Assembly: GCF_027409185.1 (NCBI RefSeq) | Contig: NC_084471.1 | Location: 8,524,535 to 8,588,534 of the forward strand | Origin: Cynocephalus volans | Taxonomy: Eukaryota; Chordata; Mammalia; Dermoptera; Cynocephalidae | Length of the DNA stretch: 64,000 nucleotides | Reading direction: 5' to 3' | In this document: positions 1-10,739 of the stretch, piece after piece | How positions within the stretch are numbered: the first letter of the stretch is position 1 | How the letters are laid out: the number at the start of each line of letters is the position of its first letter | Notes under the pieces: model-generated | Databases searched by the model: none | What the model was told of the DNA's origin: nothing | What the model saw: the letters and a program-made list of their open reading frames with translations, nothing else | Translations under genes and position numbers: made by a program

Positions 1-139
1 GTACCAACCTCACCATGTTGTTGCAAACATTAAATGGGAGGATAAAGGGAAATCTGCACAGTGCCTGGTTCATAGTGAGCTTGGATTCCTCGGGGCTGTA
101 CTGTCATCATTAACGTCTTTTTTGTGGACATGGTGCCCT

Positions 140-345
140 ACTCTGCATAGGATGCCAGAGAGCCGCGTGACGCACAGGTGTCTCTGCCCTGCAAATGTTC
201 ATAGTCCAATGGGAGTGATGGATACATTCACAAACAGCCTGGTGTGACCAGTAGGAGCCCAGACGAGGGAGCAACAACTTCAGTTCTGGAGGGCAGAGTG
301 GAGGGGCAAACCTGGTGAACAGAGGTCACTGAGAGACCCTGCAAA
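140..345 (-). repeat. L2-like fragment, antisense
   Basis: The text from the 'gccctgcaaatgttcatag' phrase through 'ggagggcagagtggagggg' follows the reverse complement of the L2 3' region as I remember it. It is an old, diverged LINE remnant without coding capacity. The call rests on recalled consensus and not on an alignment. Confidence 0.35.
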
Positions 346-650
346 ACAAATTCATGCCAAGTGTGTCACAGATACAAGGCCCTGCAGGATCTCACCCATG
401 CCTACCTCTGCAGCCTCATCTCTTTCCCCTGCACTGGGCACAACCCTCCTGGGGTTCCCCATTAGGTGGCTTTTCCACACACACCTATGCCTTGGTATTC
501 CCTGGCCCTCTGTTTGGATGCCCTTCCCCCCTTAGCCTTAGAGCCTCCCTGACCTTGCCCCCAAAAGACTTGTTCTGAGTCACCATGCTCCCTCCATCAG
601 GGCTTATAGAGCCTTGCACACAGCAGGTGCTCTGTGTAGAATAAGGGCGT
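345..650 (+). repeat. L2 fragment, sense
   Basis: The CT-rich strand reads like the sense L2 3' region, with 'caaggccctgcaggatctc' and 'tacctctgcagcctcatctc' early and 'gcacacagcaggtgctctgtg' near the end. No open frame of interest. Together with the antisense fragment just before it, it shows two separate L2 insertions. Confidence 0.5.
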
Positions 651-1384
651 GCCCAGAAAGCATCACTACCCCTGCTGTTTGTGCACTGTCAGCATTCATG
701 TGCTTTGCATGGGGAACGTGCCTTGCTTGGGACAGGCTCAGCAGGATGCTGTGGGGAGTTTCCCACTCCGTTAACCAGAAGATTTTGTAAGCTGTCTCCT
801 GAAGCCCCAGCTTGTGAGCAGGAATTCCAGGCCTCCTCCTTGGTGGGCTAGAGTTAGCAGGTGGCTCCTCCTGAAAGGAAGGAGAGCTGGGGCCTGTTGA
901 AGGATATCGGTGAGGGCTGTACATGTGCTCAAGAGATCCAGTGAGAGGAAGGCCATCCGCCTGCCACTGAAGGCACTGACACCCGGCTCACTTTGCACAA
1001 GTCACTGATCTGCCGAGCAGGGCCAGTCTCCTCAGTCAATCCATGCTGACAGATGGTAGCGGAATCAGTGACCTAGAGGCAGAAGGCTCCATTTGTAATC
1101 CCGGAGTGGCCCGGGTGCCTGGAGGAGGGCAGAGGAGTTTGTAATAAAAGGAGTGACACGGGGTTTTGAAAAGCCATCTATGAGCCAGAGGAGGGAAAGG
1201 ATTAATTTTTCTTCTTGATACACACTGATTCAGTTCAATAAGTTTTTTTCAAGTGGACTGGGTTAGGGGAGAAGGTGAAAAAAAACTGGTCTACTGTCGT
1301 TTCCTTAAAGAGCCCAAAGTGTGGTAGGAAATACAGGATCCATACATTTGAGACAATGAGAGAATAGAAGACACTAATGTGATC
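651..1384. other. Upstream DNA, nothing recognised
   Basis: I see no gene, RNA or confident repeat here. The open frames on either strand are short, overlap one another and lack coding character. Confidence 0.5.
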
Positions 1385-1690
1385 AAAGAGGAAGGGGTTC
1401 CCAGTTATTGCATTATTGCCACTGTGGGATCTTAGGCAGTAACATAACCTCTCTGAGCCTCAATCATGCATGTGTCATATTAAGTACACATAATGAAACT
1501 GTAGCTAGTGTTAATATGTGCTTGGTACTGTACTGAATTCTTTATGCAGATCTCTTTGGATTCCCACAACAGCTTATGAATGAGGTAATGTCCCCGTTTT
1601 ATAGCTAAAGAAACCAAGGTTTAGAGAGGTGAAGTGACTTGTCCAAGGCCACACGAGAGTAACCCAAATCTTTGTTGGCCATGATGTCCA
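1385..1690. repeat. Two abutting MIR SINE fragments
   Basis: The first part (about 1400-1475, + orientation) carries 'aacctctctgagcctcaatc', the conserved MIR core. The second part (about 1500-1680, - orientation) carries 'gaggtaatgtccccgtttta', then 'gaagtgacttgtccaaggcc' and 'cacacgagagta', the reverse complement of MIR. Both are ancient tRNA-derived SINE remnants. Confidence 0.7.
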
Positions 1691-2790
1691 TGCATGTTCT
1701 TTCCCCGAATGTTACCAAAAGGGAAAGTGACAGGTGCTAGGGTTGAAGAGACCTGGCTGGCCTGGTCCTAGGACTAGCGAAATTTCCAGGTGGACGTCAG
1801 CTGGGCAATGTTCCAGCAGGGTCTGAAAGGGTGGGAAGGGGGCTGCAGTGTCTGTGTCGGATAGGAGGCAGGAGCAGACAAGAGCCTGGACTCATTATCT
1901 GTCTGCATTCTTTCCCTTTTGAACGAGGCTCTGCCACAGCTTGTCACCATCCTCCTCCACCCCCCGACCCCTCAATCTGAGATGCCAGTGAGCTAAGGAA
2001 GAGAAGGGAGGAACAATGGGGCAGGAGACTATAAGGAAAAGGGCTTCCCTTTTCTCCATGAATTCTCTCAAGACACTGAAGTTGCTCTCAACACCCAGTC
2101 TTCAGGAAGCACCCCTGCACTTTTGTCTAGAAAAAACAGGGGTCTGTACAGAGAGTCTCTCCCACCTTTCCCTCTGCAGCCCTGACCCAAGCAGAACTGG
2201 TCTTTTAAAAGTCTCGGTGCCTGAGAATTTGAAAATGAAACTCAGAGTTAGAAGAACAATGGGAACAGCCGGAGGGCAGGGCCTGGTGGCCTGTTCAGCT
2301 CTGCCCTGGAAGAGGCTGGCACCCTGCCTGGCATGCAGGAGGTGTTGGGGAATCAAGTCCCCAGTAATAGTCCTGACCCACATTGGAGCCAGGCCCCACT
2401 TTGGGAGACTGGACGAAGCCAGGAGAAATCATTGCTTTCTCCAACTACATCCTCCAGCCAGGGTGCCCAGACCACCTCAGGCCCTGCCTGGAATCCCTGG
2501 ACCCTCTTTGGGTGGGCTGAGGCAAGGCAAAGCATTAATTCTCTGGCTAAGTGGGGTGGAAGGGTAAAGCCAGGCCTTGGGGAGCTGTGTACCTCAAATA
2601 TACTGAAACCTGGGCCTCGTGCCACACCTGGTTCCTGTCAGCCTCCACCTGCTGCCCAAAGCACTTTTCTAATCTCAATTTACTTTCAAGTTGGGTTGCT
2701 TCAGGAGAAGCCACATATTCCCCTAACATCTGGGACAGACTGGGGCATTTTTAAGAATCAGCAATTTTAGCCAACATTAGGGACATCTCA
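1691..2790. other. Upstream DNA, nothing recognised
   Basis: Ordinary unique-looking mammalian sequence. The overlapping frames on both strands around 2016-2770 look like chance frames: no recognisable protein, no splice structure and no shared codon bias. Confidence 0.5.
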
Positions 2791-2794
2791 TCCA

Positions 2795-2900
2795 AACTCT
2801 TTCCCTTCCCATTGTACCAACGGGAAACTGAGGCCTAAAGCGGGAGAGAATTTGGTCAGGTCACTGGGTGAGTCAGAGGCAGGATCACAAACACAAACAC
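2795..2900 (-). repeat. MIR-like fragment, antisense
   Basis: 'cgggaaactgaggcctaaag' followed by 'gtcaggtcactgggtgagtc' matches the reverse complement of the MIR core with substitutions. Short and old. Confidence 0.5.
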
Positions 2901-3149
2901 ATTCTACCGTCACTGGCCTTCTCTACTGATGGCAGCAGGTCGTACAGTGGCGGTTCTACAACTGAGATCGTAAGAAAAAAAAAGTCAAGTCCGTCCTTTG
3001 CTCTATAAACATATCAGGTTTGCAAAGGAAGGCTGGGAACGGGCTGAGGCCTTGACACCGCATATCTTACACCTTATTTCCAAATTAATTCTTGACCCCT
3101 GGTCCAGCCAGCCGGGCTTTGCAGCTTCCTAAATGCCACCGCAGGAGAA

Positions 3150-3260
3150 GGCAACCGGCATTTGTGAAGCGTCTATTTTACACGTGGGGTAAGTAGGCCT
3201 CCTTCCTCCTCCGTTTTACTGCGGAGAAAACTGAGGCTCAGAGAGCGCCTGAGTCGTCTG
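3150..3260 (-). repeat. MIR-like fragment at the CpG island edge
   Basis: 'catttgtgaagcgtctattt' then 'gttttactgcggagaaaact' and 'gaggctcagagagcgcctga' follow antisense MIR. Its CpG-containing version suggests it sits inside the unmethylated island boundary. Confidence 0.5.
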
Positions 3261-3662
3261 TCCGAGGACACCCGGCGGCAAGGGAACCAGGCCAGCGCGG
3301 CCTTGGCGGCCCCGGGACCAAAGGGCGCTTGGCGGGCAGGAGCCGTCCCCGTGCCCGGCGCGACTAAACAGGTTACCGGGCGGAGGCCGGGCCCTCGCCC
3401 GCGGGCTCCTTAGCCTGCCATAGGCGTGACTGTGGCGTTGGAGGCTCCAAGGAACTCCAGAAATCCCAGTGAGAGGTTCTGGGCCACCAACTCCCCACAA
3501 AGTTGGCTCGCGGCCACCTCCGAGACGGCCCGAGACGCGGGCCAAGATGGCACTGAGTGAGCGGCGTGCCGCGCTCCGCCGCCAAGGGGGAGGACAACCC
3601 GCGACCCTGGCGGCTAGACGAGGGGGTCTCCACGACCCCGGCCCGGCGAGCGCGGGACTCGA

Positions 3663-3692
3663 CGCCGCCGCCGCCGCCGCCGCCGCCGCCGC
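3663..3692 (+). repeat. (CCG)n trinucleotide microsatellite
   Basis: About ten uninterrupted CCG units sit just upstream of the GC boxes. CCG/CGG tracts in promoters and 5' UTRs are prone to length change and can form hairpins. No expansion is visible here. Confidence 0.95.
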
Positions 3693-3717
3693 ACGCGGGT
3701 GGGCACGCGCGCGCCCG

Positions 3718-3860
3718 GCCCCGCCCCTCCGCCCCGCCCCCGGCGCGCGCTCCGCCCCCCCCCCCGCGCGCCGTCCCGCCCGCCCGCGCGCCGCGGCCGG
3801 GAGCCTCCCCATTGGCCGCGGGCCGTCACCTGACTCTCTGTTATTTCCTGTGTGTTGGGA
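3718..3860 (+). promoter_or_regulatory. Core promoter elements: GC boxes, inverted CCAAT, ETS-like site
   Basis: Several CCGCCCC GC boxes (Sp/KLF type) lie at about 3720-3765. ATTGG, the reverse CCAAT box for NF-Y, is at 3811-3815. A CACCTG E-box follows at about 3827-3832, and an ETS-like TTTCCTG at about 3844-3850. NF-Y sites usually sit 60-100 bases ahead of the start site, which would put transcription starts near 3850-3920. No TATA box is seen. Order and spacing fit a dispersed CpG-island promoter on the + strand. Confidence 0.55.
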
Positions 3861-4164
3861 GAATGGAGAGAAAAAACCCCGAGCCGAGCCGCTTTCGGCC
3901 CCTGCGAGGCGGCCGCGGCCTCCGCCGGGGGAGCCCGCCCTGAGGCGCGCCCGACCGGGGAGCGAGCGAGCGAGCGCGCGGGCCGGAGTGAGCCTCGAGG
4001 GGCCCGGCCCCGGCCCGCCCCGCCGCCGGCCCGGGCACCCGAGCTGGAGGCGGCGGAGGCACCCCCACCCCCACCCCGCGCAGCGCCGCCTGCCGCCGCC
4101 GCCGCCGCTCCCTCCTCTCCAGCCCCCGGCGGAGGCCGAGGGACGGGGCAGGGGGCTCCCGCAG
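3850..4164 (+). other. TCF20: Probable non-coding exon 1 (5' UTR) of TCF20
   Basis: The right boundary is a strong donor, CCCGCAG|GTAACC, at 4164/4165. The left boundary is inferred from promoter elements and is uncertain by about 50-100 bases. The exon is extremely GC-rich, with runs such as 'caccccca' repeats and CCG clusters near 4070-4110. It contains one ATG-initiated upstream ORF (3863-3943) and no ATG in frame with the main protein. Joined to the acceptor at 44602 it would precede the start codon by only 36 further bases. An alternative is that this is the first exon of a different transcript. Confidence 0.55.
3863..3943 (+). other. Upstream ORF in the 5' UTR (26 codons plus stop)
   Basis: The ATG at 3863 has A at -3 and G at +4, a strong Kozak context. 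The frame encodes a short Arg-rich peptide beginning MERKNPEPSRF and stops at TGA 3941-3943, inside exon 1. If transcription starts upstream of 3863, scanning ribosomes would meet this ATG before the TCF20 start and TCF20 translation would be lowered. Whether it is inside the mRNA depends on the true start site. Confidence 0.4.
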
Positions 4165-5489
4165 GTAACCGCCGCCCGGCCTGGGGGGAAGGGGCCGAGC
4201 CGTGAGGGGCTGGGGCCGCGCCGGGGTGTCCAACCCGGGCAGCTGGGAGCAGAGGTCCCTGCCCGGTCCTACCTGGGAGTGCTGAACCTCCGGGATTCTG
4301 AGCCAGGGCTCGGGGTGCCCAGGGGAATGTCCCTGCTCGGCCCCACCCGGGGTGCGGGGGGGGGCTGGGCCTGGCCTAGGGGTGCTGAGGGCACGGGGCC
4401 CGGTCTGGCGTCACGGGGCTGAAGGGTCCGCGTCCGGCCTCGGGTCCGGCCGGACTTGGGCGCTGGTCTTAGTCTGAGGGTGCGGGGGAAAGGTACCTGC
4501 TCCTCACGGCCTCGGGTGCAAAGGCGGCGGGCGACGCCCGGAGGTCGCTGGGGTCAGCGCCGCCCGCCCCGCGGCTCCTGGCAGCCCGAGGGGACCGGCG
4601 GCACTCGCCTCTTCGCTGCAGGCTGGAGGCGAGGCCGGAGGAGCGGAGGGCCGGGCTTCGTCGGGCGGGGAGGAGCCGGGCGGGAGGGAGCCGCGCTGGG
4701 GCGCCCGGGCATCCGAGCGCGCCTCGGGCCGCGGGCGGGACGGGGGCCCGTTTACTGCCGTGTGAACACCTGAGGCCATGTGGACGCGGCTGTTGCTCGC
4801 CTGGGGGGGGTGGGGGAGGAGGGCAGGTACCCGCCGGCGGAGCGCGGGGAGCGGAGCGCAGGACACGCTTCCTGTGTGGGGCTTTCTCCCCTCCCCCGCC
4901 GCGGTGTGTGAGCAGCAGGGCGGGGTGTGTGGTCCGGGGGTCTCTGTGTGCGAGCGGGCGCTCCTTGGGGACCTGAGTCTCTAAGCGTCTCATCCCTTTT
5001 TTCGGGGGAGAGTGGTGGTTGAAGGAGAGTGGCCAGCACCAACCCTGGCTGCGGCGGCGGGTGAAATGTCCTGGGCGCGGGGATGGGAGTGGAATTGAGT
5101 TTGGGGAGGGGACGGTGCAGAGGAGCGGCCGCCCTCCTCGGCTTGTGGGTGGGGATTATTGTCTGTGTTTGTGGTTGTGGATGCTAGCTAGCACTGTGTG
5201 CCTGTCGGTACTCCACCCTTTAGTTTGCCCTTAGGGGACAGATGAAAATTAGGATTTCCCCCCCCTTTCCTTTTTGCTTTTTTCCCTTGAAGATGAGATG
5301 ACTCTGGTAACTGCTGTGAAATGGATGGAATTTTCGAGTTATTATCTAACAGGCAGATCTTTGAATGATAATTGGACCCTTATGTTAACAGCCCCAGTAA
5401 AAGTGGAGAGTTTCATAAAACATCTTAATATGGGGTGGCAGCTTGGTGGATGGGGAAACTCTACTGAATTGTGACCTGCGAGACTAAGA

Positions 5490-5590
5490 ATCTACTTCCA
5501 GCTTTGCCAGAAAATAAACTGTAGCCCTTGGCAAGTTACCCACCCTCTCAACACCCCGATTTCCTCATCTCTTAAATGAGGACTCCCTTC
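5490..5590 (+). repeat. MIR fragment
   Basis: 'cccttggcaagttacccacc' and 'gatttcctcatctcttaaat' match the conserved MIR core in sense orientation. Confidence 0.65.
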
Positions 5591-5709
5591 CAGATCAAAC
5601 TACGGGGGCTTGGGGTTGTTTTATTTTTTGTCTCCCATCTTGTGCACTCGTTTTAGCCATAGGCAACTTTCCTGAGAAAGGCAGGCTGTACCTTACCTGG
5701 TTTTTATTT

Positions 5710-5793
5710 ATTATGGGGGGGGGGGGGTGGCCAGCACGGGGATCCGAACCTGTTATAAGGCTGCTCTCTAACCAACTGAGCCAACCGGCCATT
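5710..5793 (-). mobile_element. CYN-type tRNA-Ile SINE monomer with poly-C tail
   Basis: On the - strand the element reads as a degenerate tRNA-Ile: the A-box region is the complement of 'ctctctaaccaactgagcca' and the B-box that of 'ggggatccgaac'. The 3' end on the - strand runs into a C-run, seen as about 13 Gs on +, then an A/T-rich tail. Imperfect flanking repeats, 'ttacctggtttt' and 'ttatctggctttt', look like a target-site duplication. Confidence 0.8.
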
Positions 5794-5960
5794 CTCTCCT
5801 TATCTGGCTTTTAAAAGCAGCCTTTTAGTTTCCAGCCTCTTCCTTTTCCAACAGAGCATAAAACTTGATCAGGGTACAGTCTTTTCTCAAATCCCAGGTG
5901 CTGTTGTGTGCTTTGGAAAAGAAGGTGAATTATATTATTCCAGCCTATCCTGAATGTGCC

Positions 5961-5981
5961 TTTTTTTTTTTTTTTTTTTTT
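5961..5981 (+). repeat. Poly-T tract
   Basis: A run of 21 T. It has no attached SINE or L1 body that I can identify, so it may be a free homopolymer. Confidence 0.85.
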
Positions 5982-7084
5982 GTCTTCATGGAAGAAGTTA
6001 CCAGAAAAAAGATTTCAGAGAAACTTGGAAAATGTGTGATTGGGTCTGTGTATGTTGGTTGGCTGAAAGGTGTTCCAAGATCTTTCTATGCAGGGGATTC
6101 TGGAGGGATCTTCTTTAAAGTTGTTTCCAAAGGCATTTGACTAACCTGAAACCTCCAGCTTTAGTATTTTCAGAGTAGGGATGAAGTGGAATTTCATAAT
6201 ATCTCCTGTGAAATGGTATGCTAGTGGAATTAACTATCACCTCAGGGTGCAGTAATTATTTGCATCCCCGATTGATCCCTTAATGATAGCCAATGCTTCC
6301 TGTCAGATGCTGAAGAACCCCAATTAGTTTCACTGATTTTATGGTATATGAGGGCCTTAGACAATGCTTTTGACTGGTAAGTACTTCTACACCAACCTCT
6401 GAATTTGATCTTGTCTTAAATTTCTAGTACTATGATGCTTGACAGACGTGTACCTAATGTGGCATAATATGTCTTTCTTAGATCACTTTTTTCAGTCTGT
6501 ACAAACGTTTTCAAAAAGGGTTTCAACATGGGTGGGGGGGTGTGTGCTTATAATGTTGACTTTGGTAGAAGTTTTAGAAGGTTTCTTGTGTGCTAACATC
6601 AGGCCTACCTATCATGTATATAGGTAGACACTTTTATATGGCTACATTGTTAATTATTTGGGGTTTCCCAAACTTAAGCTATTTATTCTAAGTTATGATT
6701 TGTATTATGACCATGTGTTCATTGTGGAATTTTAAAAACCTTACCCAAATTGTAAGCCTTTATCATACTCACGTGTATGTTACACTTGTCTTGTAACTTA
6801 TGAGGAAAAAATTATAAAACTTTTATTCTACTGAGGTGTTTTGTGTGTATGCATGCAAGAGAAAGTTGCCAAGTTCGTAAGATGTCATGAGACATGTCTT
6901 TTAGCTTCTAATAGTATGCTTTTTTCTAGAAGTATACTTTTTTAACTCTATAAAATGAAATGGAATGTAGTTGAAATGATCACATCTATTTTGACCAAGA
7001 AATCTTCTTCTGGTGAGTTCAACCTTCTCTTCTTATGCATAGGAAAGGATGCTAACATCTGTATAAAAAACGAACAATCCTTTA

Positions 7085-7200
7085 TGCTAGACTCCAAGGT
7101 ATTTTAAATTATCTTAAAACATCCACCCAGCAGACCTGAGAGGTAGGTCATCTTTCCTTTTCCTGACAGGTGACAGAGCTAGTGAAAATCAGGGCTTGGA
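7085..7200 (-). repeat. Possible MIR remnant
   Basis: 'cagacctgagaggtaggtca' and 'gacaggtgacagagctagtg' loosely follow antisense MIR. Weak match. Confidence 0.3.
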
Positions 7201-8364
7201 TGTAACCTTCCTCCCCTTGGTTCAAAAGCCTGCATTAGGTTCCTTACGGTGCACTGCCTGCTCAAGGTACAAATCAGCTAGTGGTAGGTGTGGCCCTGGA
7301 ATCTGTATCTTCCTGCTATGACCCTCTCTCTCTTTTTTTTAAAGCTGTGACAAACCCAAAGCCTGGACTCTGGCGAAATACTGAAAAGCGTGGTTTTCGT
7401 GACTGTGCTTGTGCTTTTGGGACCCCTGAGAGTTTTCTAAACTTTCACTTTACCTATACCTCGCCAGTTTTGCCAGTGGGCCTGAGATTTAATCTATAAA
7501 AGTTTCTCTTTGGTAGCCAATTCTGCCGTTCTATCTTGAACTGAAAACTTTCATATCAGCTCAAAGATTGATACAATACGTAGAGGGCTGTCCCTCTTTC
7601 TGTCTGTGTTACTAGTTTACAAATGCACAGGAATCATATTGTAGGTGGCTGCTCTCAGTTTGAGCAGGTGGGACTCAAAAGATATATTTAGGAAAGACTG
7701 TCCTTTCCCCAGTATTCCTTGAGCACTCTTCCTCATGGGGTCTTTGTATTCATAGCACCTTAGTGCTCATTAGATCTGTCTGGGGCTTCCAACTCTGCTG
7801 CCTTCATTTTCTTTCTGTGGAGATTAAAAAGTAACAAAATAAAACAATACAATCCTATGTATATTGGAGTGAAACAAAACATCAAAGTTATGCATTTGAA
7901 ATATACTGAAATTAAGCCTTTCATAGTAGAGCATAACTTGGTCACATTGCTCTTAAACTGGATAGTTTTAGATTATTAGTTAGGTTGTTGAAATTTTTTT
8001 AATGCTCATGGTACCTGCAGTATAGTGAAAAGGTTCTCATGGCAACAAACACAATCAGTACTTTCTGCATTAGAGCTATGTTTGCTTTGTGGGTAATGCA
8101 CACGACCCAGCAAGATAATGAACTATAACGTGAGTTGTTGGTAAATCTGTGGCTTGTTATCTGATGTCTCATTGTATGGAGTTAAGAAAGAGAAAACATT
8201 AGCTACTGGGGAAAATATCCTTATTGCAGTATGCACATGTAAGCTTTAATATAGGAAAGGGTAGAAGTTTGTTGGAACACTTGAATATCAGCCTAATTGG
8301 AAGATGGTTTGCACGTTTGAACATCACATCCCTGAATGTGGATAAGGTCCTTGTGTGTGTGTGT

Positions 8365-8520
8365 GCTAATTTTCATTAACAAGTATTTATAGGTGCTGTT
8401 CTAAGCAAGGGAGATGCACTGGTGGATGAGATAGAATAAAAGCCTGTTCTGGGGATGGACTGTAAACAGTAAATAAATAAGAATGTCAAGTAGTGTTAAT
8501 ACCTGTGAAGAGAATTAAGA
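8365..8520 (-). repeat. Possible L2/MIR-related remnant
   Basis: 'aacaagtatttataggtgct' with 'gttctaagcaagggagatgc' and 'actgtaaacagtaaataaat' resembles the reverse complement of the L2 3' region. Diverged. Confidence 0.4.
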
Positions 8521-9143
8521 AACAACACGATAGTGACTCAAGGAGTGCTACTTCAGAATGGTCACAAAGGTGTTCCCTGTTTTGAAGCCTTTTCTGCCAT
8601 CAGGACGGTCAAACTTAATCTGTGGGATTAATGTTAGAAAATAACATTAAACAAAGTAAATAATTTGCTTCAGCCCTGAGCATCTTGCTAGTTTACAAGG
8701 ATGGCAAGTGGGCTGGTTGAAGTCTTTCATCTGTTTATATCTTTATGCTTTGTGACTAGGAACCTGGCTCAAAAAAGCTTAAGGGAGATCATTAGTGGTA
8801 CCTTGTAAAGGCTAAGATAAAGGAATGTTGTCTGCTTTTTAAAAAATTGTACTGATAAAAAATATAGATGTGTTATAATATTGGTGAGTGCTAGGCAGCG
8901 TAGGAAACATCATTTGGTTATGTTCATGTTTCTTCGTTGGGGAGTTGGATTAGAGTGTTAGCATACTTTGTTTAAGTTTCAAATGAAGCCAGCAAGTATT
9001 AGTGAATTCCGTATGTAGGGCATTTTGCTAGAGATTGCTTCAAATAGAGGATCCCAAGTGACTGAGTGGAACTTGGGTGTGTGTGGGGGGGGGAGGTGTT
9101 GAGGGAAGTAAAGATAGCTCTAAGTGGAGGGAAGAGTGCAGGT

Positions 9144-9265
9144 CAGACAGGCTTTTTTTTGGGGGGGGGGTGCTGGCCAGTACAGGGGATCCAAACTGGT
9201 GATCTGGGTGTTAGAAGGCTGCGCTCTAACCAACTGAGCTAATCGCCAGCCCCCAGACAGGCTTT
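9144..9265 (-). mobile_element. CYN-type SINE monomer with target-site duplication
   Basis: The tRNA-like body lies at about 9172-9253 (- orientation, with 'ctctaaccaactgagctaat' as the A-box end). It ends on the + side in about ten Gs and eight Ts, that is, a poly-C then poly-A tail on its own strand. The flanks carry a near-perfect direct repeat, 'cagacaggcttt', at 9144-9155 and 9254-9265, the expected L1-type target-site duplication. Confidence 0.88.
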
Positions 9266-9359
9266 GTTAACCATAGCCAAGGGGGTTCATCCTCTCAGTA
9301 TTTCCCAGGCAGCTGGCATCCAGTGTGGATGGGTTCTCTAACCCTTTCCATACTCTCTG

Positions 9360-9490
9360 ATCATAGAATTTTAGAGCTGGAAGAAACCTAAGAAATTGTC
9401 TAGTCTAACCCCTTGGCTTTACAACTCCAGAAAGATGCCGAGAGGATGGTGACTGCCCAAAGTTATGCAGCTTTATGCTGACAGAATCAA
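9360..9490. repeat. Ancient interspersed repeat, family not identified
   Basis: 'tagagctggaagaaacctaa' followed by 'gtctagtctaaccccttggc' and 'actgcccaaagttatgcagc' is a phrase pattern shared by many mammalian loci. I cannot name the family with confidence. Confidence 0.4.
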
Positions 9491-10214
9491 GGGTAGGACC
9501 TTGTTATTTACCAGCTATACCCCATGCTTTCACCAAAGGATTGACAGTTGACAGTGGCTTCTGAGTGGAGAAAGGAAGGAAGCTTCTGGGTGCCAAGGTA
9601 CGTACTTAGGAAAATGCCCATATAGTTCCAGTCTTAAGAAATCAAGAGGGAGACAGCACATCAGTTTTGAAAGCAGAGTATGGACGAAGAAAATTGTACT
9701 ACCGTTACTTTTCATGAAGATGTGTAGTGTTGGCTTCTTCTTAGGCTCACCCTACTGGCTTCTCTCATCCTGCTTATGTCTTGCTCCAGAATGGGTGACA
9801 TAGACAAACTCTTCCTTTGCTGGTCAGCATTAGTTCTTCAGTTAGAGTCAGGACTTTTAGATGTAGGGGGAACTTCTGATATGTAATGAAAATTGGGTTC
9901 TAGAATTCAAAAGAGTTGAAGCCCCAGTAGTTCTAAGTTCGTTCACCTCCAGAACTCAGTTTCAGGGAAGCCCAGATTTCACTGCTATGTTTAGAAGTGC
10001 CCTAAGTATGAAGCATTACTTCAGGAGCCTGGAGAATGGTCACTGTGCTTGACAAGAGTACGGGATTCTTGAGAAGAGGAGCAAGGATACTTCCCTGGGT
10101 GTTTCCCTGACTTAGTGCTGTGGCAGGTCAGTTACCTGGGGACAGATACTGTATCCCTTTGGCAGCAATGTGAGAGGGTACTCTTGCTGTAGAAAGTCAA
10201 TATGATGGACTTTA

Positions 10215-10345
10215 TGGAGGCAACAGAGCACGTGAAGGATGTGTGACCTCATCCTGGCTCCATCACTTACTAGCAATGACTGTGGGCATTGTGCCTGAGC
10301 CATAGTTTCCTCATTTGTGAAATGAAGGTATACCTTCCTCTGGGC
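10215..10345 (+). repeat. MIR fragment
   Basis: 'ctggctccatcacttactag' then 'tgagccatagtttcctcatt' and 'tgtgaaatgaag' follow MIR in sense. Confidence 0.7.
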
Positions 10346-10739
10346 TGTTGGGAAAAGGAACTGAAATAGGAAAAGTATATGAGGGAGTGCACCACCTGTG
10401 GGGGGCACTCTGCAAATGGTAGCTGTCCATTAAACCAACATTCCATGTTGTGCTGTGAACCAAGACAATGGACTAGAGCAGGGCTGGTTCCTGCTGACCC
10501 TATTAATTGTATGTCCTCAGATGTCTGCTCAGTAGAGAAGGGCAGTTAAACAGGAGCATCAAAAGTGCTCTGATAGGGGGAGTACAAGGTGCTGTACCAG
10601 GTGTATAACCTGAACTGAAAATTTACTGCAAGTTTACTTCTCAAAGGAGGACCATGAGCTTCCTCATCAACCTGCTTGTCTTGGCTGTCTCTTCCCACCT
10701 CTGGCTCAGTCTTCCAATTGTGCTGGACCGTTGGCATTC

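Larger units (their letters stand above)
3250..5130. promoter_or_regulatory. TCF20: CpG island, probable TCF20 promoter
   Basis: A sharp rise in GC and CpG density begins near 3250 and fades after about 5130. The rest of the window is AT-rich. Inside are clustered GC boxes, an inverted CCAAT box, a CCG microsatellite, a good splice donor and no TATA box, which is the make-up of a housekeeping-type promoter. It is the only CpG island in the 44 kb upstream of the TCF20 start codon and lies on the correct side. Assignment to TCF20 is by position; transcripts would prove it. It could also fire antisense, as many CpG-island promoters do. Confidence 0.75.

Noticed and set aside
3216-4993. Long Arg/Pro/Ala-rich frames on both strands of the CpG island
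   Set aside because: GC-rich DNA lacks stop codons by chance. Compositions are biased and overlap each other in several frames.
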